A stretch of DNA of 60,135 bases, taken from positions 1 to 60,135 of the forward strand of contig CALKXE010000039.1 in the NCBI GenBank assembly GCA_938003955.1. Direction: 5' to 3'. The stretch is from an uncultured Saprospiraceae bacterium (GTDB taxonomy: Bacteria > Bacteroidota > Bacteroidia > Chitinophagales > Saprospiraceae). Position numbers and translations under genes: made by a program. Shown here in pieces: positions 34,539 through 42,899 of this stretch. Below the pieces are notes generated by a model that was not told the origin of the DNA, did not search any database, and saw nothing but the letters and a program-made list of their open reading frames with translations. How positions within the stretch are numbered: position 1 is the stretch's first letter; the number at the start of each line of letters is the position of its first letter.

Positions 34539-35594
34539 ATGAAAAAGAAGACTTTATATAATAAGGTAGACAAAGAACTACTGAAGAAAAAACTCGAGCA
34601 AGAGGGTGTACACAGAACTACACTTTCATTTTATCAATATGCTCATATTAAGAATCCTAAAGAATTTCGTGATCACTTTTATCTCATACTGGACGAGGTC
34701 GATGTACTCGGTCGTATCTATGTAAGCGCGGAAGGTGTAAATGGTCAAATATCTGTTCCTACTCCAAATCTTGAAGTATTTAGAAAAACAATGGATTCAG
34801 TTGATTTCTTAGAAGGAATAAGACTCAACATAGCGATTGAAGATGACGGTAAATCATTCATCAAGCTTAAAATAAAAGTAAGAAATAAGATCGTTGCCGA
34901 TGGATTAGATGATGAGTCATTTGATGTGACAAAGAAGGGAGTCCATCTTACTGCTGACAAATTCAACGAAATTACAGAAGATCCAGATACTATAGTGATA
35001 GATATGAGAAATCACTACGAAAGTGAGGTTGGAAAATTCAAAATGGCTCTCACTCCTGATGTAGAGACATTTCGTGAAGCACTGCCAGTAGTGGAAGATA
35101 TGCTCGCTGATAAAAAGGATAAAAATATAGTGATGTATTGTACAGGAGGCATCCGTTGCGAAAAAGCAAGTGCCTACTATAAGCATAAAGGATTCGAAAA
35201 CGTTTATCAGCTTGAAGGAGGCATAATTGAATATGCACGACAAGTAGAAAAGTTAGGGCTAGAGAATAAATTCATAGGTAAGAACTTCGTATTTGACGAA
35301 CGATTAGGTGAGCGTATTTCCGATGAGATAATCTCAAAATGTCATCAATGTGGTAAAGCATGTGATGATCATACAAATTGTGCAAACGAAGCATGCCATA
35401 TTTTATTTATCCAGTGCGCAGATTGTGCAACAGAGTATGAAGCGACTTGCTCAGTTAAGTGCAAAGATTTCAATAAGCTGGAACAGGAAGAAAAAGATAA
35501 GTTGAAACCCAAGATGGAATTCAACGGGACCAAATTTGGAAAGGGGAGATATAAAGCACACAATCAAGAAACAGATTTGGATATTAAGGGTTAG
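34539..35594 (+). CDS. trhO: tRNA uridine(34) hydroxylase TrhO (rhodanese-family, YceA type)
   Basis: Oxygen-dependent hydroxylation of tRNA wobble uridine U34 to 5-hydroxyuridine. 351 residues from the ATG at 34539. N-terminal acylphosphatase-like domain (about 15-110, ISAEGVNGQISVPTP style), then a rhodanese domain with the persulfide loop YCTGGIRCEKAS (Cys at about 204) and GFENVYQLEGGI. A C-terminal Cys-rich stretch (CHQCGKACDDHTNC, CADC, CSVKC) is a probable zinc ribbon common in this family. It lies 78 bases before tgt. Both enzymes act on tRNA position 34. Confidence 0.95.
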   Translation: MKKKTLYNKVDKELLKKKLEQEGVHRTTLSFYQYAHIKNPKEFRDHFYLILDEVDVLGRIYVSAEGVNGQISVPTPNLEVFRKTMDSVDFLEGIRLNIAIEDDGKSFIKLKIKVRNKIVADGLDDESFDVTKKGVHLTADKFNEITEDPDTIVIDMRNHYESEVGKFKMALTPDVETFREALPVVEDMLADKKDKNIVMYCTGGIRCEKASAYYKHKGFENVYQLEGGIIEYARQVEKLGLENKFIGKNFVFDERLGERISDEIISKCHQCGKACDDHTNCANEACHILFIQCADCATEYEATCSVKCKDFNKLEQEEKDKLKPKMEFNGTKFGKGRYKAHNQETDLDIKG

Positions 35595-35672
35595 AAATTT
35601 TACTGGCTAGCTTAACAAAATTTAGGATCTCCCAATCATGGATCATTCCATTAAATAGTATCAAACAAACAA

Positions 35673-36806
35673 ATGCTAAAATTTACAATACACGAAACCG
35701 ATAAGAAATCTAAAGCACGTGCCGGTACAATGGTGACAGATCATGGAGTAATTGAAACGCCGATCTTTATGCCAGTTGGTACTCAAGGAACGGTAAAAGG
35801 AATCCACAATAGAGAATTAGACGATCCGATAAAGGCACAGATTATATTGGGTAATACATATCATTTATATCTGCGACCAGGCATTGACCTTATCCAGAAA
35901 GCGGGTGGATTGCACAAGTTCACTGGGTATGAGAAACCTATGCTGACAGATAGTGGAGGTTATCAAGTTTATTCCCTCAAAGGAATGCGTAAGATCAAAG
36001 AAGAGGGTGTGAAATTCAGATCTCATATCGATGGGTCAAAACATAACTTTACACCAGAGTATGTAATGGATATCCAGAGAATCATAGGCGCTGATATAAT
36101 GATGGCTTTTGATGAATGTACTCCATATCCGTGTGACTATAAATATGCAAAACGAAGCATGCATATGACACACAGATGGTTAGAAAGATGTATTGAGCGC
36201 TTTGATAGTACTGACGATCATTATGGATATCATCAAGTATTTTCACCGATAGTACAAGGAAGTGTTTATCCTGACCTTCGTAAAAAATCCGCTGAATATA
36301 TCGCAGGTACGGATCGAGAAATGAATGCTATCGGAGGTCTTTCTGTAGGTGAGCCACATGAAGATATGTATAACATGACTGACTTAGTTACTGATATACT
36401 TCCCAAAGAAAAGCCAAGATACCTCATGGGTGTTGGTCTTCCTGAAAACATTCTAGAATGTATAGCAAGGGGGATCGATATGTTTGATTGTGTATTACCA
36501 TCGAGGAATGCGAGACACGGCATCATATATACTTCGAAAGGTATTATGAATATGAAAAATGCTAAATGGAAAGAAGACTTGTCAGTTATTGATGAGGATA
36601 GTCCATCGCCATCAAGTCGAGTACACACGAAAGCATATTTAAGACATTTATACCACGTGAAAGAATTACTTGGAGCCCAGATCGGAACACTCCAAAATCT
36701 TAGTTTCTTTTTATGGTTGGTAAATACTGCAAGAGAAAAAATTCTAGAAGGAAACTTCACAGAGTGGAAAGAGAAGACGTTAATTGATATTACAAGAAGG
36801 TTGTAA
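35673..36806 (+). CDS. tgt: tRNA-guanine(34) transglycosylase, zinc-site variant
   Basis: Exchanges guanine 34 for preQ1 in tRNAs with GUN anticodons. 377 residues, normal length. The base-exchange residues are present: Asp in LTDSGGYQ (about 93), GGLSVGEPHEDM, and the nucleophile Asp in MFDCVLPSRNARHG (about 272). In most bacterial Tgt the zinc site follows as CxCxxC...H; here the same place reads IDEDSPSPSSRVHTKAYLRHL (split: DEDSPSPSSR, then AYLRHL), with none of the three cysteines but the later His kept. The enzyme therefore probably lacks structural zinc. Such zinc-less forms may be usual in this branch; see findings. Follows trhO. Confidence 0.93.
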   Translation: MLKFTIHETDKKSKARAGTMVTDHGVIETPIFMPVGTQGTVKGIHNRELDDPIKAQIILGNTYHLYLRPGIDLIQKAGGLHKFTGYEKPMLTDSGGYQVYSLKGMRKIKEEGVKFRSHIDGSKHNFTPEYVMDIQRIIGADIMMAFDECTPYPCDYKYAKRSMHMTHRWLERCIERFDSTDDHYGYHQVFSPIVQGSVYPDLRKKSAEYIAGTDREMNAIGGLSVGEPHEDMYNMTDLVTDILPKEKPRYLMGVGLPENILECIARGIDMFDCVLPSRNARHGIIYTSKGIMNMKNAKWKEDLSVIDEDSPSPSSRVHTKAYLRHLYHVKELLGAQIGTLQNLSFFLWLVNTAREKILEGNFTEWKEKTLIDITRRL

Positions 36807-36899
36807 TTGGAGGTTTTGAATTATGAAATATTGAATTAATAAAGGGGGTATTAAGATTACCCTTGAGAGAAATAGGGATTTTTATAGCAATCGGAAGGT

Positions 36900-37023
36900 T
36901 CCACCCCCTAACCCCCTCCAGAGGGGGATATTTTAATCTGGGCTCGGGCAGTTTTATATGCCGGATTCCAAAGCCAGAGCCAAGAAACGCATATCCCCCT
37001 TTGGAGGTGGCGAAGGGGGTGGA
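36900..37023. repeat. G/C-rich inverted-repeat element (MITE-like) between tgt and lptF/G
   Basis: Left arm 36900-36930 (TCCACCCCCTAACCCCC, then AGAGGGGGATA) matches the reverse complement of right arm 36992-37023 (TATCCCCCTTTGGAGG, then GGGGGTGGA) over about 31 bases. Each arm is itself nearly palindromic. The 60-base centre contains GGGCTCGGGC and GCCAGAGCCAAG, which can pair partly. The GC content contrasts sharply with the genome. Elements of this look are dispersed in many Bacteroidota genomes. No transposase. Confidence 0.8.
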
Positions 37024-37069
37024 CGAACACACCCAATTAGAAATCATTACCTTAAAAATCTAAATATAA

Positions 37070-38158
37070 TTGCTAAAAAAAATAGACATATATATCATTA
37101 AGAAATATCTCAGCACATTTGTGTTTACGATTTTGATGATTACAATGATTGCTATAGCGATTGATTTTTTTGAAAAAGTTGATAAGTTTCTAAAGGATAC
37201 GGTAACGGTCAATGAGATTGTCTTTGATTATTATCTAAATTTTATTCCTTGGATAAATGGTTTATTGTGGCCTTTGTTTGCTCTATTAGCGGTTATATTT
37301 TTTACTTCGCGACTAGCTGGTGACTCGGAGATTGTATCCATGCTAAGTGCTGGAATCAGTTATAATAGAATCATGCGACCTTATCTGATCGCTGCGGTAT
37401 TGATCGCATCAGTCCATTGGGTAGGTAAGAATTATCTAATCCCAAAGAGTAATAAGATCAAGGGAGAGTTCGAGAGTGAACATATCAGGAAAAGTAATAA
37501 GAAAACACTAGAGGACAATACACACTTCTTTCTTAATCAAAATGAGAAAGTTTATATCAAGTACTTTCGTAAATATGATAGTACAGCTAATACGTTCCGG
37601 TTAGAGAAGTTCGATGAAGGGAAACTCTCTTATGTACTCAAGGCAAGAAAGCTAGAGTTCAAAGAAGAGCCTAATGTATGGACGCTCAAAGATTACGAGT
37701 ATCATTCGTTTGATGGGCTAGACGAAGAGTTGGTCATTACTAATGGTGGTACAATGGATACTACTTTTAATTTTACGCCAGAGGATTTCTTTCGATATAG
37801 TAATCAGATGGAGATGATGACCACCACGGATCTGAGAAGTTTTATCAAAAAAGAAGAATCCCGAGGAATAGATACCGCAACAAAATTTAAAACCGAACTA
37901 TATGGTCGGAGTGCTGATCCGTTTACTATTATTATCCTGACATTGATGGGTCTAGCAATATCTTCTCGGAAAACTAGGGGAGGTATGGGCTACCAACTTG
38001 CGGCAGGAATTATACTTGGCTCGGCGTATGTGATTATTCAAAAGTTCAGTATGACATTTTCTATCAATCTTGGATTGCACCCTATGCTAGGTGCCTGGAT
38101 TCCTAATATTGTATTTGGAGTAATTACGATTTGGTTGATTAGGAAGGCACAGAAGTAA
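37070..38158 (+). CDS. LptF/LptG-family permease (YjgP/YjgQ)
   Basis: A 362-residue inner-membrane subunit of the ABC complex that extracts lipopolysaccharide for export. Three N-terminal helices (about 15-120: TFVFTILMITMIAIAIDFFE, NGLLWPLFALLAVIFF, YLIAAVLIASVHW), a jellyroll periplasmic domain (about 125-275), and three C-terminal helices (from about 285: DPFTIIILTLMGLAISS, then two more) fit the family exactly. The start is a TTG at 37070, with no ATG within 20 codons. It cannot be told from the sequence alone whether it is LptF or LptG. The stop overlaps the convergent glycosyltransferase by 20 bases. Confidence 0.9.
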   Translation: MLKKIDIYIIKKYLSTFVFTILMITMIAIAIDFFEKVDKFLKDTVTVNEIVFDYYLNFIPWINGLLWPLFALLAVIFFTSRLAGDSEIVSMLSAGISYNRIMRPYLIAAVLIASVHWVGKNYLIPKSNKIKGEFESEHIRKSNKKTLEDNTHFFLNQNEKVYIKYFRKYDSTANTFRLEKFDEGKLSYVLKARKLEFKEEPNVWTLKDYEYHSFDGLDEELVITNGGTMDTTFNFTPEDFFRYSNQMEMMTTTDLRSFIKKEESRGIDTATKFKTELYGRSADPFTIIILTLMGLAISSRKTRGGMGYQLAAGIILGSAYVIIQKFSMTFSINLGLHPMLGAWIPNIVFGVITIWLIRKAQK

Positions 38159-39278
38159 TCACCAACTTACTCATCTTTCCATAAATATGACTTGCTGTCT
38201 TCTTCCAAGAAAACACTTTCACGCGTTCATATCCTTTTGCAATTAGATCATCTTTAAATTCTGAATTAGAAACAACTTTCCACATTCCGTCAGCTATAGA
38301 TTCTGGATTATGTGGATCTATTAATATTGCTGCATCTCCAGCCACTTCAGGCATAGAACTAACATTGGATGTGATCACAGGTGTACCACTAGACATACCT
38401 TCTAGAATAGGAATTCCAAAACCTTCGAAAACGGAAACATATGTCAGTGCATCAGCAGAAGCTAGATATTTTGGTAAGTCTTCATTAGATACATGACCTG
38501 TGAAAATAATATCGTCTTTATATTCTGTTGTAGTGAATATTTCTTGAAGCTCTTCATTTTTCCAAGCCATTCTTCCGACTAGGACTAGTTTATGATTGGT
38601 ATTATTTTGCTTTTTGAAATGATCAAACGCTTTGATAAGATTGACGACATTCTTACGAGGATGAAGTGATCCTACATATATGAAGTAGGGTTGACCATTC
38701 GTCAGATTTTTCTTGATTTCTATTTTTTCCTTTGAAGAGGATGGCTTAAAACCTTTAGGGGTTGCATTATGCCCTACTGTTACTTTGGCAGGATCTAGAT
38801 TGTATATTCTAATAATATCTTGTCTGGTAAATTCTGATACAGCAACGATATGATCTGCTCGTTTGTGAAATTTGGCAAAGTTATTCTCGTAGTAATCTAG
38901 ATGGATCTTTTTGATGTGCTTAGGGTAGTGTTTGTATGCTACATCATGACAGACTAATAGAGTAGGTACTTTAGTTTTCATACTGAGGTAGGTATCTCCA
39001 GAATAAAAGACGTCAATCTTGTATTTCTTAAGATAATAAGGAATAGCTATCTCGAACCAAATATACCAAAGTAAAGGATGACGAGCTTGAGGATGTATAA
39101 TGATTGGTTTAACATTATCCGCAAAAATAAAGGAGGGATCATATTTTCTGTCAAAGAAAAAGAAGAACTCATCTTCAGGATGATCAAGGACCATCTGTTT
39201 TGTGGTTTCGAAAATATACCGACCGATTCCTTCCATTCTTCCTTTGAGGAGTTCTCGGGTATTAACGGCTATTTTCAT
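38139..39278 (-). CDS. Glycosyltransferase family 4
   Basis: A 379-residue GT-B-fold enzyme. N-terminal Rossmann half (about 1-185) with NTRELLKGRMEGIGRY at the start and ICHDVAYKHYPKH near 125; C-terminal GT1 domain with YVGSLHPRKN (about 208), ALTYVSVFEGFGIPILEGM (about 280, the EX7E motif) and TPVITSNVSSMPEVAGDAA. No membrane segment. Donor and acceptor are unknown; the location beside an LPS-export gene may indicate surface polysaccharide work, but the genes are convergent and overlap at the 3-prime ends, so no operon. Confidence 0.92.
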   Translation of the reverse strand: MKIAVNTRELLKGRMEGIGRYIFETTKQMVLDHPEDEFFFFFDRKYDPSFIFADNVKPIIIHPQARHPLLWYIWFEIAIPYYLKKYKIDVFYSGDTYLSMKTKVPTLLVCHDVAYKHYPKHIKKIHLDYYENNFAKFHKRADHIVAVSEFTRQDIIRIYNLDPAKVTVGHNATPKGFKPSSSKEKIEIKKNLTNGQPYFIYVGSLHPRKNVVNLIKAFDHFKKQNNTNHKLVLVGRMAWKNEELQEIFTTTEYKDDIIFTGHVSNEDLPKYLASADALTYVSVFEGFGIPILEGMSSGTPVITSNVSSMPEVAGDAAILIDPHNPESIADGMWKVVSNSEFKDDLIAKGYERVKVFSWKKTASHIYGKMSKLVITSVPS

Positions 39279-39340
39279 ATGTTTAAAATTTTATTTCCGC
39301 AAGAAGATCAACGATTGATATTTAATCGCGTTTTCTACAT

Positions 39341-39388
39341 TTGACTGTTTTCCCGCATTTCTTTTTGACTGTTTTCCCGCATTTCTTT
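39341..39388 (+). repeat. Exact 24-bp tandem duplication
   Basis: A 24-base unit beginning TTGACTGTTTTCCCGC occurs at 39341-39364 and again at 39365-39388. Part of the gene-free stretch 39279-39929. Confidence 0.9.
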
Positions 39389-39390
39389 GA

Positions 39391-39459
39391 AATGCTACAA
39401 AAGCCAGTCAATAAATGCTACAAAAATCAGTCAATAAATTCTATAAAAGCCGATCAGTA
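39391..39459 (+). repeat. 23-bp tandem repeat, about three units
   Basis: Units AATGCTACAAAAGCCAGTCA(ATA), 39391-39413, a near copy 39414-39436 (one or two changes) and a degenerate third 39437-39459. The sequence follows the 24-bp duplication directly. A + strand frame crosses the repeats, but it is short and repetitive and is not considered a gene. The rest of 39460-39711 shows nothing recognisable. Confidence 0.85.
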
Positions 39460-39711
39460 TCTCCAAAATGTTTTTAAAGCCACGATTCTATCATCTCTTT
39501 GGGTCTATACAGCTTGTTCCTCAGAATATTTAAGGGCAATAAAAAATTACCAATGATCTTAATTATTTCTTCTGGTGTCTAAAGCTAAGTCAGCGGTGTT
39601 TCATTAACTATTTATTGTTATGCTACAAATGTAGAAAAATTAGTGCAAATTTATTGACCGCTAATTGTGGTAGAATATAAGTTTAGATCTATCTAAGTAG
39701 CTATGCAAAAG

Positions 39712-39744
39712 AAAAGAGACTAGCAATCACTCGCTAGTCTCTTT
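39712..39744 (-). terminator. Intrinsic terminator, minus strand
   Basis: AAAGAGACTAGC (39713-39724) pairs perfectly with GCTAGTCTCTTT (39733-39744). On the minus strand it is followed by a T-rich run (TCTTTTCTTTT). It could end the transcript of the coiled-coil gene, whose stop is about 185 bases upstream. On the plus strand the next bases also contain an ATACC palindrome (39745-39767). Confidence 0.75.
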
Positions 39745-39929
39745 GGTATTATTTTATAATAAATACCATTTACGGTCGAAATTGTCTGTTATAATTTAGA
39801 TTTTTCTTTGCCATTCTTCTTTAAAAATATTCAGGATAGCTAAGGCTATCATTGCGTTTTTTGTCTTGATTAGCGTTGAACAATTTTAAATTGTATTCCT
39901 ACATTCCAAACGGTGTATGGTATAATAAA

Positions 39930-41504
39930 TTATTCTTCCTCATCACTCATTTTCTCCTTTAAGTCTTCTACAGCATCTTCGATCTTGTCCTCTACTACTT
40001 CAGCTACTGCCTTTACAGTGTCAACTACATCTTCTAATGCCTCTCCAACTCCGCTAAGAGCTTCTCCCATAGTTGCTGCAATAGCTCCTAAGATTGAATC
40101 ATCAGATTTGTCTTCTTTAGGTTCCTCTTTCGGCTCTTCCGTTTTTTCTTCAGACTTAGGCTCTTCCGCTTTTGGTTCTTCTACTTTTGGTTCTTCCGCT
40201 GTAGATTTGTTCTCTACCTCTTTTGTTTCAGTGATAGCATCTACGGCTTCTTCTGTAGGTAATTCTACTGCAGGTATAACGATTTTTGGTTTTTTACCTT
40301 CCGCTATTTTTGCAGCCGCTTCAGTTAGTTTATCAGCGGATGCTTCTGCATTTTCAGCTGATTTTTTCACTTCTGCTGCTATTTTAGCTTCCGCCTCTGC
40401 TTTTGCAGCATTCATTTTTTCGTGCTTCTCTGCCTTTTCCTTTTCTTTTGCTATTTTACTTTCTAACTCTTTACGAGTTTTGTACATATCTTCCAGCTTG
40501 AGTTCTTTTGATTTTACTCGCTCATCGATCATCTTGATCTTTGCTTGTCGGATTTGCATTTCTAATTGACCATCAGTCGTTGCGATTTTTCTATCTTGAA
40601 ATTTCTGATCATCTTTATCTCTAGAGATTGATTTTTCCATTTTTTGGATAGCATTGACCAACCCATCGTATCTTCTTTGGTGTCTTCCAACAGCACTGTT
40701 TCCGCCATTGTTGTCTTTACCTTTATCACCAAACCTTTTCTCCTTTACTACCTTGAATGCAGCATCTAGTTTATTCCAAACCTGGTCTCTATCTTTTTTC
40801 GTGAATTTCATACCACGAAGTTTCCCTTGCAGTGTTTTCAATTCTTCGAATATTGGTTTTAAACCAAGACCTTTTTCTACTCTTGCTTCTATATCAGCAA
40901 GTTCGGTCATGATAGTTTCTTTGTACCCCGATGAAGTAGATTCGTATTGTGCTTCTACTTCCTTTTTTAATGCTTTTAATCTATCAAAGAGTTTGTTAGT
41001 CTTCGACTTAAGGTTTGAAGCATGATCTCTAAATAGATTTTTTTCAATTACTTGCTCCTGCACTTTCGACCAGAAATTTCTCATCTCATTCCATACTTTA
41101 TTATCGTATTCTTTGAGATTTTCTACAGTTTCTGTGAAGTCTTCTAGTTCCGTACGGTACATTTCATACAGTTTAGAAGACAATACTACGAAGTGCCATT
41201 CTGTCTGAGCTCTTGCTATGATATCGGTACGTTCTACTTTTACTTCGTCAGGCAATATGCTGTCCGAAATATTCAATGGACGATCTTGAACAGAGTGTCC
41301 TTCTGGAAATTCTACTTCTTGATTTTCTCTCCATTGATTGAGCATCTTGTTATAGAAGTCCTCAGTTGCTTGTTGTTCATTGAAGGTGTATAGTTTTACG
41401 ATTCCTTCTTTGTCTTGCAAGTGCAGTGCTACGAGGATTTTCTCTTCTTTTTCATTGGTTCCCCAAAGTACAATTTTACGTTTCATTACAGTAGTTATTT
41501 TCAT
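39930..41504 (-). CDS. Coiled-coil protein with acidic repeat tail (possible DUF349-like core)
   Basis: A 524-residue soluble protein, function unknown. Residues 1-110 are a globular domain starting MKRKIVLWGTNEKEEKILVAL (start codon ATG at 41504; another ATG six codons later is possible). Residues 125-300 form charged helices with W and F spaced as in DUF349 repeats (VWNEMRNFWSKVQEQV; DQVWNKLDAAFKVVKEKRF). Residues 310-400 are a long coiled coil rich in K, E, A. Residues about 425-465 are an E-E-P-K repeat block, and the last 55 are amphipathic (LGAIAATMGEALSGVGEAL). Composition suggests a scaffold or RNA-associated protein. Flanked by asd downstream of its promoter side and the terminator at 39712. 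Confidence 0.75.
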   Translation of the reverse strand: MKITTVMKRKIVLWGTNEKEEKILVALHLQDKEGIVKLYTFNEQQATEDFYNKMLNQWRENQEVEFPEGHSVQDRPLNISDSILPDEVKVERTDIIARAQTEWHFVVLSSKLYEMYRTELEDFTETVENLKEYDNKVWNEMRNFWSKVQEQVIEKNLFRDHASNLKSKTNKLFDRLKALKKEVEAQYESTSSGYKETIMTELADIEARVEKGLGLKPIFEELKTLQGKLRGMKFTKKDRDQVWNKLDAAFKVVKEKRFGDKGKDNNGGNSAVGRHQRRYDGLVNAIQKMEKSISRDKDDQKFQDRKIATTDGQLEMQIRQAKIKMIDERVKSKELKLEDMYKTRKELESKIAKEKEKAEKHEKMNAAKAEAEAKIAAEVKKSAENAEASADKLTEAAAKIAEGKKPKIVIPAVELPTEEAVDAITETKEVENKSTAEEPKVEEPKAEEPKSEEKTEEPKEEPKEDKSDDSILGAIAATMGEALSGVGEALEDVVDTVKAVAEVVEDKIEDAVEDLKEKMSDEEE

Positions 41505-41617
41505 GGCTTGCCGTTCGTTTTTTAATAAGCAAGCTTTACAGTGTGTCTCCTAAAAAATATCAGGAGATATCAATTTAATTTAAATTCAGGTTTCTCAGCG
41601 ATTAACGTTTAATCTCA

Positions 41618-42619
41618 CTAAGATACAATATCTTTTTTGACAAGGTATTCTGCGATTTGGACAGCATTAGTTGCTGCGCCCTTTCTAAGATTGTCAGATA
41701 CTATCCATAAGTTCAATCCATTTTCAAGACTTTCATCTCTTCTTATTCTACCAACGAATACTTCATCTTTGTCTTTAGCAAACAGTGGCATTGGATATTC
41801 ATTTTTGGCTACGTCATTTTGTACTGTTATGCCATCAGTCTCGTTTAATATTTTAATAACCTCATTGATGTCATAATTGTTCTTGAATTGTACATTTACA
41901 GCTTCAGAATGTCCTCCATCGACAGGAACTCTTACGGCAGTTGCCGTTATTTTGATGCTATCGTCACCTAATATTTTTCTCGTTTCGTGCACAAGTTTCA
42001 TTTCCTCCTTGGTATATCCATTTTCTAGGAATACATCACAATGAGGAATACAGTTTGCAAAAATAGGATGATTATATGCCGCAGTTTCAGCATTAAATTC
42101 ATTTCCCTCTTTTTCACTTTGATACTGATTTACTGCATTTACTCCTGTACCTGTGTATGATTGGTATGTAGAAATTACTAAACGCTCTATCCCAAATGCC
42201 TTATGCAAAGGTGCCAATGTAGCAACCATCTGTATAGTAGAACAATTCGGGTTTGCAATTATCTTATTTTCAGCGGTTAAGTTTTTGGCATTAATTTCAG
42301 GAACACAAAGCGCTTTGTCAGGATCCATTCTCCATGCTGAGGAATTATCAATCACTACCGTACCAGCATCGGAAAATTTTGGTGCCCACTCTAAAGAGGT
42401 ACTACCACCAGCTGAGAAGATCGCAATATCTGGAACCATACTTAATGCATCGTCCATTGATACTACAGGATATTCTTTTCCTTGAAAAATTATAATCTTA
42501 CCCACAGATCGCGCAGAAGCGACAGGTATAAATTCATCGATTTGAAAGCCTCGTTCTGCAAGTACTTTCATCATCACTCCTCCAACGAGGCCAGTGACTC
42601 CTACTACCGCTAATTTCAT
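41618..42619 (-). CDS. asd: Aspartate-semialdehyde dehydrogenase
   Basis: Reduces aspartyl phosphate with NADPH to the semialdehyde, the branch point to lysine, diaminopimelate, threonine and methionine. 333 residues from the ATG at 42619; the longer reading would need a TTG and an atypical N-terminal tail. NADP-binding GVTGLVGGVMMKVL is at the start, the active-site Cys in IANPNCSTIQ, the substrate-binding VDGGHSEAV near the C-terminal third. The enzyme supplies diaminopimelate for peptidoglycan. Followed by the coiled-coil gene (113 bases apart). 280 bases upstream before scoB hold a palindrome. Confidence 0.96.
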   Translation of the reverse strand: MKLAVVGVTGLVGGVMMKVLAERGFQIDEFIPVASARSVGKIIIFQGKEYPVVSMDDALSMVPDIAIFSAGGSTSLEWAPKFSDAGTVVIDNSSAWRMDPDKALCVPEINAKNLTAENKIIANPNCSTIQMVATLAPLHKAFGIERLVISTYQSYTGTGVNAVNQYQSEKEGNEFNAETAAYNHPIFANCIPHCDVFLENGYTKEEMKLVHETRKILGDDSIKITATAVRVPVDGGHSEAVNVQFKNNYDINEVIKILNETDGITVQNDVAKNEYPMPLFAKDKDEVFVGRIRRDESLENGLNLWIVSDNLRKGAATNAVQIAEYLVKKDIVS

Positions 42620-42676
42620 AGTTTTATCTTTTCCTTTTGTAATTGTCAATTGCCTCTCTTAACTGACGCTTGACTG

Positions 42677-42716
42677 TAATACCATTTCTGGTTTATAACC
42701 AGTTAGTATGGTGTTA
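42677..42716. repeat. Nested palindrome with ATACCAT/ATGGTGTTA arms
   Basis: TAATACCAT (42677-42685) pairs with ATGGTGTTA (42708-42716, one G-U pair), enclosing CTGGTT-TAT-AACCAG (42688-42702). It lies in the 280-base gene-free gap between asd and scoB. It shares ATACCAT and TGGTGTTAT with the structure near 19229-19300. Confidence 0.75.
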
Positions 42717-42899
42717 TGCCGATACATATTGAAAGTCGTTTTTTGTAATAAATGACATTTTCAATAGTATTCGGTATAATTTGTAATTCAATGTAAATAA
42801 ACGCAATCTTAGAATTACTGTATTAGATATATAACTAATATTTTGCTTTTATGTCGGGTTGTGATAGGTAATAGGGGCATAAAGTATAAAATGTATATA

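Noticed and set aside
36649..36664. parS-like TATACCACGTGAAAGA inside tgt
   Set aside because: 13 of 16 bases fit TGTTCCACGTGAAACA, but the site lies in coding sequence and lacks the symmetric outer bases. It could be a weak ParB site, but not on sequence alone.
36790..37063. Open frames on both strands between tgt and lptF/G
   Set aside because: They are made by the GC-rich inverted-repeat element, which reads Pro/Gly-rich peptides on both strands.
39341..39459. CRISPR-like look of short repeats
   Set aside because: The units are directly adjacent with no spacers, of two different sequences, and no cas genes are present.
39913..40569. Ser-rich 218-residue open frame on the plus strand
   Set aside because: It is the antisense shadow of the Glu/Lys-rich coiled-coil gene at 39930-41504; long Ser/Ala frames opposite such codons are expected, and there is no start signal.
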